From: Mucilaginibacter kameinonensis
GTDB lineage: Bacteria; Bacteroidota; Bacteroidia; Sphingobacteriales; Sphingobacteriaceae
DNA: 64,000 nt
Assembly (NCBI RefSeq): GCF_003675385.1
Contig: NZ_RCWZ01000001.1
Location: forward strand, 124,001-188,000
Direction: 5' to 3'
Made by a program: the position numbers and the translations under genes
Notes under the pieces: generated by a model
Databases searched by the model: none
What the model saw: only the letters and a program-made list of their open reading frames with translations
What the model was told of the DNA's origin: nothing
Shown here: positions 9,038-17,085 of the stretch, in pieces
Layout of the letters: each line of letters opens with the position of its first letter
How positions within the stretch are numbered: position 1 is the first letter of the stretch

Positions 9038-10948
9038 TTAATAACCCGGATTTTGAATTAAATTCTGGCTTTTCTGGATCTCGCCCTGCGGAATCTGCTC
9101 GTAGTACCAGCGCACATCAAATGTGTAACGGGAATTACGCTCATCTAAACGGGCATCGAAGAAGTACTTATTGTCATTAGCCGAATAGAAAGGCATCAGC
9201 GTACGATAGATAGTGCTGTTTTGCTCTTTGTCTGCAACTCTCCAGCGGCGCATATCCCAGTATTGTTTGTTTTCAAAACCAAGCTCTTTTTTACGCTCTT
9301 TACGTACCACGTCGATGGTTACACCTGCAGTACCGGTTAAAAGATCGGCACCGGCGCGCTCACGGATCTGGTTGATCTGAGTAAACGCATCCTGAACATA
9401 GCTCTTATCAGATTGGCCAAGCGCGTTCAGCTCTACAGCTGCCTCAGCGCGGTTAAGCATTACTTCGGCGTAACGTAACTCGATCCAGGTTTGATCGGCC
9501 CGGTTTTCCAACACTTCGGATGTTGGCTTGTCCGGTACGATGTATTTACGGATAGAGAAACCAGACACCGAGCAAGTACCATCACCGGTAAAGTAACCGC
9601 TTAAGCCGGCAGGGTTCATGGTTGTACCGTTTGGCAATTTGTAAGGGGTTTGGCTGGCATTGGCCGATTGTACAATGTTATCAGTTGGGTAATGAGCAGT
9701 TGAACCTGCAGGCAACAGCGGACTGATACCACCTGCCGAAGGACCGGTATAGATACCCCTGCGAATTTCGATGCTTACACCTTTCATGATATCACCCGGG
9801 AAAACCACGGTTGCCCTTAACCTTGGCTCTGCGTTGGCAAACAGGTCCATAGTGTTGGTGTACAGATCATATTTGCCACCGGTTGTAGTTTTGATAGTAC
9901 CGTCAGCGTTTTTAGGGAGACCGTCAAACATTTCCACAAAGTCAAGAGTTGGATTAACTTCTGATGAGTAACCGTTAGCACCCATTAACTGGCGTGGCAC
10001 ATTGTAGGCATCATAGCCGTGTACCGATTCAGGGTAGTGATACTGGCGTACAAATATGTTTTCGGGGCTTGAAGCATCAAAAAACATGTTTACGTAGTTT
10101 TGGTATTGCGCGTTTTTATCGCCTGCAGCCCATGCTTTTTTGTATAAGCTGTACTTACCGTCTACTAACACCGCTGCATCATAAGCTGCTTTAAAGTAGG
10201 TAACCGCTTTTGCTGCAGGAATACCGCAAAGCCTGTTGCCGCTGGCGTCAACCAATGAGATCTGGTTGTATTTAGCAACTGTACCTGCATAAAGCATTGC
10301 CCTTGATTTGAAACCGGCAGCCGCATATTTATTTGCCCTGCCTGCCTGGTTAGTTTCAGGCAAATTGGTATAAGCATAATCCAGGTCGGTACCTATGAAA
10401 TCATAGATCTTTTCTTCAGAGGTACGAGGGATCTTTAATTCCTCGATGCTTTGCTCCGGGTAGTTAAGCACTTTATCAACAAGTGGCACACCACCGTAAC
10501 GTTTAACCAGGGCAAAGTAAGTAGCCGCACGCACAAACCGTGCTTCACCTAACCAGTTATTTACTTGATCAGGAGTAAAGTTGCTTGCATATTTAGGCAG
10601 GGTTTCAGCAAAGTAGTTGGCATCCCTAATAACCCTGTAGCAATCGCCCCAGGTTGAAAGACCTGTGTTTTCCTGCATTGATCCGTTCTGGTCGCGGCTT
10701 AAGGCCTCACCGGTAGTTGCACTGGTAGGGCTGATGATCCAGAACATATTTAAACCTCTTTCGGGCGAATACCTGAAATCTTCAATAGGCAATTCACTGT
10801 ACAGGCGGGACATGTAGGCCTGAATTCCCGCAGCGGTCGAAAAAACGTCGGCATCTTTAACGATGCTTGGAGGCAGGGTATCCAGCTTTTTACATGCCGT
10901 TGTCCAGCAAAGTAAAAAAGCCAATATCGTATATGTGTATTTTTTCAT
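9038..10948 (-). CDS. SusD/RagB family glycan-binding outer-membrane lipoprotein
   Basis: The product is 636 aa from the ATG at 10948. An in-frame ATG 27 bp upstream would overlap the SusC gene and spoil the signal peptide, so the MKKYTYTILAFLLCW start was chosen; its lipobox is TTACKK. SusD features include the N-terminal helical repeats (WGDCYRVIRDANYFAETL, GEARFVRAATYFALVKRYGGVPLVDKVL) and the conserved C-terminal ERKKELGFENKQYWDMRRW. SusD proteins cap the SusC channel and deliver oligosaccharide. The gene lies 13 bp after susC. Ligand identity is inferred only from the GH92 neighbour. Confidence 0.95.
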   Translation of the reverse strand: MKKYTYTILAFLLCWTTACKKLDTLPPSIVKDADVFSTAAGIQAYMSRLYSELPIEDFRYSPERGLNMFWIISPTSATTGEALSRDQNGSMQENTGLSTWGDCYRVIRDANYFAETLPKYASNFTPDQVNNWLGEARFVRAATYFALVKRYGGVPLVDKVLNYPEQSIEELKIPRTSEEKIYDFIGTDLDYAYTNLPETNQAGRANKYAAAGFKSRAMLYAGTVAKYNQISLVDASGNRLCGIPAAKAVTYFKAAYDAAVLVDGKYSLYKKAWAAGDKNAQYQNYVNMFFDASSPENIFVRQYHYPESVHGYDAYNVPRQLMGANGYSSEVNPTLDFVEMFDGLPKNADGTIKTTTGGKYDLYTNTMDLFANAEPRLRATVVFPGDIMKGVSIEIRRGIYTGPSAGGISPLLPAGSTAHYPTDNIVQSANASQTPYKLPNGTTMNPAGLSGYFTGDGTCSVSGFSIRKYIVPDKPTSEVLENRADQTWIELRYAEVMLNRAEAAVELNALGQSDKSYVQDAFTQINQIRERAGADLLTGTAGVTIDVVRKERKKELGFENKQYWDMRRWRVADKEQNSTIYRTLMPFYSANDNKYFFDARLDERNSRYTFDVRWYYEQIPQGEIQKSQNLIQNPGY

Positions 10949-10961
10949 GATCTGTAATTGA

Positions 10962-13900
10962 TTATAGTTTAACATTTACACCAATTGAATAAATCTTATC
11001 TAATGGGTATAAATAACCGTAGTTTGCTGATGGGTGCTCAGGGTCAAGATATTTCAAACCAGTAATGGTTAATATGTTGTACCCGTTTACAAAGATCCTG
11101 GCACCTTTAATACCAACCTTTTTGGCGGCTCCTGCAGGAATGCTGTAGCCAATCTCGGCAGATTTTAACCTCACGTAAGCCGCGCTGTGGATATTTGACA
11201 GCGAGTTAGTGTTAGCAGTTGTACCGGTAAGTGCAAATGTGCCCGGAGTCCATACAGTATTCGGATCATAAGGATCAGCTTTAGGATCGGTTGGGTGGTA
11301 TCTGTCCATAAACATCGAAAGCGCGCTGCCTCCACCCCATAGCGGGATGTTCAATTGTTCGATGTATGATACATTGATGCCTGTAGCGCCTTGCCATACC
11401 GTGTTAAAGTCGAAACCTTTGTATGAACCGCCCAGCGTTAAACCAAATGTGGTTGAAGGCGTGCTGTAATTGTTGTTACTTACGTTTTGGGCAATTGGGT
11501 GCACGTCCTGGTCGTTGATTACACCGTCGCCATTCCAGTCTTGCAAAATATAGTCACCAACAACGGCGTTACGTGATACAAATTGCGGGCTGTTCAGGAT
11601 CTGCTGATAGTTTTGGAACTGGCCATCGGCACCATAACCCCAGAATATGTTGTTATAACGGTTGTCGTTATTGTTGTGCCAGTTAAGCTGTGAGTTGCCG
11701 TAGGCTGAATGTATTTTGCTAATCCACTTGGTGCGGGTATAACCGAATGTGCCTTTAACAATATAATTGAAGTCGCCGATATGGTAACGGTGGTTTAACT
11801 CAATATCGAAACCCTGAGCGCGATCGCTGTTAAGGTTTTCCTGCGGTAAACCGGCTCCTACTACACCCGGCAGGTTATCAGCACGGGTATCAAGCAAGCC
11901 GCTCCTGTCGCGCCTGAAAGCATCAACAGTTAAACCTAACAAACCATTCCAGGCCTGTAAGTCGATACCGGCGTTGTATGTTTTTGCAACATACCAGAAA
12001 ATGTAAGGGTTGGCAATGCCACGGCTTTGCGCGCCGTTAACAAATGTACCGTCAAATACCGAACCAGGAGGCAGGCGGTTGTTATCACCATTAGCAGGGT
12101 AGTTATAACCGGTAAGATACTGATAAGCATTAAGACCGGCATCATCACCCAGTTTTGCATATGATAAACGGATCTTCAAGTCATCGATAAATGAAAGGGC
12201 TTTAGCATTTTTCCAGAACCCCTCTTGTGATACCCTCCAGCCTGCAGACGCACCCGGGAAGAAGCCCCAACGTTTAAGCGGAGAGTTTTTTGAACTCGCA
12301 TCATCCCTGAAGCTAAACTCAACCAGGTATTTTGACTTATAATCGTAGTTTACACGACCAACAACTGACTTATTTACATAGTCATAAGGCCATCCGCCAT
12401 CAACCGTAGCAGTTTGGTTTAAAGCGTTACCTGCCGATAGCTGATCTACAGGCAATGAAAGCTGACGCTGCGCGTTGAAGTTATCGCCTTTTTGCTCACC
12501 TTCTTCATAAAGTGCTAACGCGGTGATGTTATGACCTCCTTTAAATTGCTTAGCGTAGTTTAACGACAATTGCATTAAAGTACTTGGTTTTTCATAAAAC
12601 TGGCGGGTAAGTGAACCCGGAGTTTGATTAGCTATAGCCTGGTAGCTATTGCTATTGGCATCATAGTTATACTGGTTGTATGAACGCTGATAGATCTTGT
12701 TACTTGAAAAATAATAATCATAGTTATACAAGCCCTTAGCACTTAAGCCAGGTACAAAAGGTACATTGTACGTTGCAGATACCGAAGACTGTAACCACTT
12801 GTTAGCAATTTGTTTGTAACCATCAACACTTGCATCGGCCATTGCAACAGGGTTTGAACCATCAACCTCGCCATTGTTCAGGTATGCCGGGTTGTTATTG
12901 GCATAGATGCTTTGAGTGGGTACCTGCCTCCAGAATGAACGGATAATCCACCAGGCATCCTGGTAAGGCTGATTTTTTTGCTCAATTGTACCGCTCAGGT
13001 TAACATCAACCGTAAGGTTTTTATTGATTTTAGTGGTAAGGTTCGAGCGCAGGTTATATTTCTTGTAGTTAAGATCACCGCTTCTGAAAAAGCCATCCTG
13101 ATCTGTAATACCCATACTCACAAAGTAGCTGCTGTTATCGGTACCGCCTGTAGCGTTCAGGTTGTGCTGTTGCTGTGGTGCGCTGTTGGCGAAAACCGGG
13201 CTATACCAGTCAGTGCTTTTCTTTGTACCGTTTTTGTAAGCTGCAAAATCAGCATCAGTGTATTTCACTTGTCCGCCGTTAACGTTGTGCAAAAGCTGCT
13301 CGTTAACAAGGGTCATGAAATCAACAGCGCCAACAGGTTTTGGCATATACGATGGGATCTGCCATCCATAAGTACCGGAATAGTTAAGATCAACCGCTCC
13401 TTTTTTACCTTTTTTGGTAGTTACGATAACCACACCGTTTGCAGCACGCACACCATAAATGGCAGCCGAAGCGTCTTTCAGTACCGAAATACTTTCGATA
13501 TCGTTTGGATCAAGACGGGTAATGTTATCACGCGGGATCCCATCAATAACAACCAGTGGGTTACCAAAACCACGGATATCGAAAGCATTGCTGAATGAGC
13601 CCGGTTCAGATGTGTTTTGCGTGATACGTACACCCGCAACTTTACCGGCAAGCATATTCAGCACGTTCTCGTTTTTGGTAGTCACAATCTCGCTGTTGGT
13701 AACCGATGCAACCGAACCTGTAACGGTGGCTTTACGTTGGGTACCATAACCTACCACTACCACCTCGTTCATGTTGGTAGCATTTGGCTGCAGCTTAATG
13801 TTGATTGTTTTTTGGTTACCTACGTTTACTTCCTGGGCAACGTAACCCAAAAAAGTAAATACCAGCGTTTGGCTTGGCTCGGCACTAATGTTAAACTGTC

Positions 13901-14135
13901 CGTTAACATTAGTGGTTGTACCGTTGGGTGTGCCTTTGAGCTTAACGCTTACACCGGGCAGGGGCTGCCCGTGCTCGTCATTTACTACGCCGGTTATTTT
14001 GCTCCCCTGAGCAAAAGCCGAAGTACACATGGCTAAAAATAAAAGGGCGGTTATGCAGCATTGAAGCATCCCTTTAATTTTAGCACGATAACGGACGCGA
14101 TGGCATCCATCATAATTGGTAAAATTTTCGTACAT
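10962..14135 (-). CDS. SusC/RagA family TonB-linked outer membrane transporter
   Basis: A 1057-aa protein from the ATG at 14135 (MYENFTNYDGC...). A further in-frame ATG at 14189 adds 18 residues but is less likely. After a late signal peptide (LLFLAMCTSAFAQG) comes a carboxypeptidase-regulatory-like domain (ITGVVNDEHGQPLPGVSVKL), the SusC box VVVVGYGTQRKATVTGSV, the TonB plug (PLVVIDGIPRD, ISVLKDASAAIYGVRAANGVV) and a long beta-barrel. It has no N-terminal signalling (STN) domain, and no ECF sigma/FecR pair is adjacent, so it is not of the trans-envelope signalling type. It imports the oligosaccharide captured by the SusD partner, probably mannose-containing. Confidence 0.95.
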   Translation of the reverse strand: MYENFTNYDGCHRVRYRAKIKGMLQCCITALLFLAMCTSAFAQGSKITGVVNDEHGQPLPGVSVKLKGTPNGTTTNVNGQFNISAEPSQTLVFTFLGYVAQEVNVGNQKTINIKLQPNATNMNEVVVVGYGTQRKATVTGSVASVTNSEIVTTKNENVLNMLAGKVAGVRITQNTSEPGSFSNAFDIRGFGNPLVVIDGIPRDNITRLDPNDIESISVLKDASAAIYGVRAANGVVIVTTKKGKKGAVDLNYSGTYGWQIPSYMPKPVGAVDFMTLVNEQLLHNVNGGQVKYTDADFAAYKNGTKKSTDWYSPVFANSAPQQQHNLNATGGTDNSSYFVSMGITDQDGFFRSGDLNYKKYNLRSNLTTKINKNLTVDVNLSGTIEQKNQPYQDAWWIIRSFWRQVPTQSIYANNNPAYLNNGEVDGSNPVAMADASVDGYKQIANKWLQSSVSATYNVPFVPGLSAKGLYNYDYYFSSNKIYQRSYNQYNYDANSNSYQAIANQTPGSLTRQFYEKPSTLMQLSLNYAKQFKGGHNITALALYEEGEQKGDNFNAQRQLSLPVDQLSAGNALNQTATVDGGWPYDYVNKSVVGRVNYDYKSKYLVEFSFRDDASSKNSPLKRWGFFPGASAGWRVSQEGFWKNAKALSFIDDLKIRLSYAKLGDDAGLNAYQYLTGYNYPANGDNNRLPPGSVFDGTFVNGAQSRGIANPYIFWYVAKTYNAGIDLQAWNGLLGLTVDAFRRDRSGLLDTRADNLPGVVGAGLPQENLNSDRAQGFDIELNHRYHIGDFNYIVKGTFGYTRTKWISKIHSAYGNSQLNWHNNNDNRYNNIFWGYGADGQFQNYQQILNSPQFVSRNAVVGDYILQDWNGDGVINDQDVHPIAQNVSNNNYSTPSTTFGLTLGGSYKGFDFNTVWQGATGINVSYIEQLNIPLWGGGSALSMFMDRYHPTDPKADPYDPNTVWTPGTFALTGTTANTNSLSNIHSAAYVRLKSAEIGYSIPAGAAKKVGIKGARIFVNGYNILTITGLKYLDPEHPSANYGYLYPLDKIYSIGVNVKL

Positions 14136-14244
14136 AAATAATTGGTTAATGGGTTTATAACTCTTGCCAAAAAGGGAAGCAAAAACCATTAAACAGGGAT
14201 GGTTAAACCCGCTTAATTTTTATCATGTTTTCCATTTGGCGGGA

Positions 14245-14273
14245 CAATGATATAGCGGGTGGTATTAAAACAA
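14245..14273 (-). promoter_or_regulatory. Candidate promoter for the susC operon
   Basis: On the minus strand TTG (CAA at 14271-14273) is followed after 18 bp by TATCATTG (14245-14252), one mismatch from the Bacteroidota -7 box TAnnTTTG. This gives a leader of about 100 nt before the ATG at 14135. Confidence 0.4.
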
Positions 14274-14425
14274 GGGTTAAAAAAGGGGTTAATTCGGCTA
14301 AAATTTTATTAACCGTGCAAAAATTAACCGCTTTTTTAAGCGAATAGAAGGATAATAACGAAAAACCGCCGCAGATTTAGCGATAGCGTAACCTGTGGTG
14401 GCTTTTAACGAGGTGTATAAAAACA

Positions 14426-14536
14426 TGTCATTGCGAGGCACGAAGCAATCGCACGGAAGCATGACCGCCGCTCTGTATAGCATGCGATTGCCACGTCGCG
14501 CCCACGCTCATTCTCGTTCTGCTCCTCGCAATGACA
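14426..14536. repeat. Type B dispersed palindromic repeat, copy 1 (subtype B2, extended)
   Basis: Starts tGTCATTGCGAGGcACGA and ends CTCCTCGCAATGACa. The internal pair cgcacggaagcat / atagcatgcg is shared with copies at 39496 and 62648. The right arm is interrupted by ~25 bp compared with them. Confidence 0.85.
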
Positions 14537-14589
14537 TGATTTTTATCTGCTCAACAACTATTGGGTGGAACTATGTTTTAGTATTAAAT

Positions 14590-14628
14590 GCCGAAGGCCT
14601 GTTTTGCTACGCAAAACAGGCCTTCGGC
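14590..14628. terminator. Perfect 18-bp hairpin, likely terminator of the methyltransferase gene
   Basis: The left arm GCCGAAGGCCTGTTTTGC pairs perfectly with the right arm, leaving a 3-nt loop (TAC). It lies 30 bp past the stop of the gene ending at 14658. No clean T run follows on either strand, so it may instead be an mRNA-stabilising or repeat-derived hairpin. Confidence 0.5.
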
Positions 14629-14657
14629 TAAAATTCCCCCTTTAGGGGGTTAGGGGG

Positions 14658-15845
14658 CTAAAACACCCGGCAAAGCAAACCTTTCAGATATTCACCTTCT
14701 GGAAAGGAAGCACGTACCGGATGGTCTTCGGGTTGATGGAACTGGTAAATGAACTGAACTTGTTTGCCGGCATCAAGCGCGGCCCAGGCAATAACCTGTT
14801 TAAAGGTTTCCATATCCATAGCACCAGAGCAGGAATAAGTAGCCAGCAAACCGCCCTCGTTAAGCAGCAGCATCCCTAAACGGTTTAAATCTTTATAAGC
14901 CCGCGACGCCCGGGTGAGTGCCGAGCGCGATGGCGCGTATTTAGGCGGATCGAGTACGATTACGTCAAACTTTTCGCCCTCATCCCTGAATTTACGCAAC
15001 TGTACATTCACGTCTGATTTAATGGCTGTATGTTTGGTTGCATCCAATTTATTCAGTCTGATATTTTCCGCTAAAGTTTCAATGGCCAGGGCTGAGCTAT
15101 CCACGCTGGTCACTGATGCCGCACCTTCTTTGAGGCTGTTCAGCGTAAAGCCGCCGGTGTAGCAAAAGCAATCCAGCACTTTTTTCTCCTTAGCGTGCAT
15201 GGCCAAAACGTGGCGGTTATCACGCTGATCGCAATAGAAGCCTGATTTCTGGCCTTCGGTGATATTGATGCCGTAAATTACATTGTTCTCCAAAACCTCT
15301 ACCAGTTCGGGTGGAGGACTACCGGCAAGCACTTTATTCTCCGCTTCGGCCAAACCCTCGTGAGCACGGGAAGCATTATCGCTTTTATCAGAGATGCTTT
15401 CAGGGTTAAGCAGCCTTTTTAGTTCATCTATAATAACAGGCATTACATTTTGAATACCTGAGGTAAGTACCTGTACTGCCAAATGGCCGGCATATTTATC
15501 AACAATAAGTCCCGGTAAATAATCAGATTCACTAAAAATGAGGCGGCAGGTATTGGTGCCGTTAGCCAGAATGCTATCACGGCTTTTTACGGCTGTCGCT
15601 ACCTTTTCGCGGAACCAGGCTTCGTTTACCTGCACATCTTTGTTCCACTCCAACAGGCGCAACGTAACCCTCGACTGATCGTTATAAAAACCATAGGCCA
15701 TAAATTCGCCCTGTGTATTTACCAGGCGCACCACATCGCCATTGGCGGGCTTGCCCTTTACTTTTTCAATCGCTCCCGAAAATACCCAAGGATGCCTTTG
15801 CAGCACTGCTTTTTCTTTGCCCTTCTTTAATATAACGTCAATCAT
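14658..15845 (-). CDS. Class I SAM-dependent rRNA methyltransferase, RlmI-like
   Basis: A 395-aa protein starting at the ATG at 15845 (MIDVILKKGKEKAVLQRHPW). An upstream in-frame ATG would add 38 non-conserved residues. An N-terminal PUA domain (HPWVFSGAIEKVKGKPANGDVVRL) and an EEHEE-type linker precede the Rossmann methyltransferase core (VLDCFCYTGGFTLNSL, VLDPPKYAPSR, LLATYSCSGAMD). This architecture is that of RlmI, which makes 5-methylcytidine in 23S rRNA. A ~35-residue low-complexity insertion (SDKSDNASRAHEGLAEAENK...) sits before the VEVLENNVIYGINI strand and is not usual for the family. It is monocistronic. Confidence 0.85.
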   Translation of the reverse strand: MIDVILKKGKEKAVLQRHPWVFSGAIEKVKGKPANGDVVRLVNTQGEFMAYGFYNDQSRVTLRLLEWNKDVQVNEAWFREKVATAVKSRDSILANGTNTCRLIFSESDYLPGLIVDKYAGHLAVQVLTSGIQNVMPVIIDELKRLLNPESISDKSDNASRAHEGLAEAENKVLAGSPPPELVEVLENNVIYGINITEGQKSGFYCDQRDNRHVLAMHAKEKKVLDCFCYTGGFTLNSLKEGAASVTSVDSSALAIETLAENIRLNKLDATKHTAIKSDVNVQLRKFRDEGEKFDVIVLDPPKYAPSRSALTRASRAYKDLNRLGMLLLNEGGLLATYSCSGAMDMETFKQVIAWAALDAGKQVQFIYQFHQPEDHPVRASFPEGEYLKGLLCRVF

Positions 15846-16010
15846 GGGTGCAAAGGTAATAAAGCGCTGGCAATTTTGACTTTGTGGAAACGCGCCATCC
15901 ATTTGCTGCGTATTTATGATATGGCTTCTAAACCTTGAAAATATTTTTACGTCATACACAATAATATCCGCATTAAAACATTTGGTATCTTAGATTCGAA
16001 AACTATAATC

Positions 16011-16865
16011 ATGAAAAAAACTTACGTACTCCTGTTCAGTATGCTGATAGCATGCTGTTGTTTCAGTTCAAAATCATACGCTCAGATTCCCCGCATACCT
16101 GAAGCAAGCTCAACCCAAACCATTATCCAGGATTTCGGATTAGGAAAAGTAACCGTAACCTACTCCCGTCCAAATGTTAAAGACCGCAAAATATTTGGCG
16201 GCATTATCCCTTACGGCGAAGTTTGGCGCACCGGAGCCAATGCCGCAACTGTAATCACCTTTAGCGAGAAAGTTATAATTGAAGGCAATCCCGTACCCGC
16301 AGGTACTTATTCGTTATTCAGTATCCCTAATAAAAACGAATGGACCATCATCCTTAATAAAACTGTAAAACAATGGGGCGCTTACAGCTACAAGCAAGAC
16401 CAGGATTTCCTGCGTTTTACTGTAAAACCTATCCGCGTAAGCGAAAAACGCGAAACCTTTACCATGGCCTTTGTTAATTCAACCACCAAATCAACCGACA
16501 TGGTTTTGGTTTGGGACAAAACCGCGGCCTATATCCACATGGAAACCGACGACGACGCCAAAATCACAGCCAATATTGACGAGTTGATGAAAGGCGATCG
16601 TAAACCATATTATTTTAACGCCATCCAGTACTATTACGAAAACCATAAAGATGTTGATAAGGCATTAGGCTGGGTTTACGAAGCCGAAAAAATCGAGCCG
16701 AAAGGTCCGTGGTACAAACTATGGGAATCGCGCTTATTGTTACGCAAAGGCGATAAAGCCGGGGCCATTGCCGCTGCCGAAGCCGGTATAGCCTTAGCTA
16801 ACGCCGATAAAGATGAAGAATACGCCCGATTGAACCAGGAAGCACTGGATCAGGCTAAGCAATAA
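16011..16865 (+). CDS. DUF2911-domain secreted protein with C-terminal TPR-like part
   Basis: A 284-aa protein with a signal peptide ending ...SKSYAQ. Residues 35-180 match DUF2911 (VTYSRPNVKDRKIFG, PYGEVWRTGANAATVITF, PAGTYSLFSIPN). The last ~90 residues are helical (YYYENHKDVDKALGWVYEAEK, RKGDKAGAIAAAEAGIALA), like a short tetratricopeptide segment. The function of the family is unknown; it is abundant in Bacteroidota and probably periplasmic. A type A repeat follows directly. Confidence 0.85.
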   Translation: MKKTYVLLFSMLIACCCFSSKSYAQIPRIPEASSTQTIIQDFGLGKVTVTYSRPNVKDRKIFGGIIPYGEVWRTGANAATVITFSEKVIIEGNPVPAGTYSLFSIPNKNEWTIILNKTVKQWGAYSYKQDQDFLRFTVKPIRVSEKRETFTMAFVNSTTKSTDMVLVWDKTAAYIHMETDDDAKITANIDELMKGDRKPYYFNAIQYYYENHKDVDKALGWVYEAEKIEPKGPWYKLWESRLLLRKGDKAGAIAAAEAGIALANADKDEEYARLNQEALDQAKQ

Positions 16866-16886
16866 GGTGATTGGGGATGTACGATT

Positions 16887-16989
16887 CCCCTCTTGAGAGG
16901 GGTGGAGGCGTGTGTTTCTGCGTTGATAAGCCACTCGGATAACACACCCCTGCTAACGCTCTCGCCTTCGCGCCCCCTCTCAAGAGGGG
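16887..16989. repeat. Type A dispersed palindromic repeat, copy 3
   Basis: Outer arms cccctcttgagagggg and ccccctctcaagagggg, inner arms gcgtgtgttt and aacacacccc. Located in the convergent gap after the DUF2911 gene. Confidence 0.85.
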
Positions 16990-17030
16990 ATTTTAGGATC
17001 TTAGCTAAATACAATACAAGGAACTCTTTT

Positions 17031-17073
17031 AGCAAAAAGGTGTCGTTTTATAATGAAACGACACCTTTTTGCT
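17031..17073. terminator. Bidirectional Rho-independent terminator
   Basis: A perfect 18-bp stem (agcaaaaaggtgtcgttt paired with its complement at 17056-17073) with a 7-nt loop. A-rich and T-rich ends allow termination in both directions. It lies 13 bp past the stop of the symporter at 17086. Confidence 0.8.
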
Positions 17074-17085
17074 AAAAGAACCATT

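Larger units (their letters stand above)
14136..14657. other. Gene-free interval of 522 bp between susC and the rRNA methyltransferase
   Basis: It holds the susC promoter candidate (14245-14273), AT-rich DNA with several GGTTAA/TTAACC half-sites (14270-14330), a type B repeat (14426-14536), a perfect hairpin (14590-14628) and a CCCCCTTTAGGGGG half-repeat (~14635-14660). No coding potential is apparent. Confidence 0.7.

Noticed and set aside
12978..13598. 206-codon open frame on the plus strand inside susC
   Set aside because: It is antisense to a well-supported SusC gene and has no recognisable domain.
14426..14536. Repeat mistaken for a CRISPR unit or tRNA-like hairpin
   Set aside because: Copies are dispersed over the window, not in a tandem array with spacers, and lack tRNA features.
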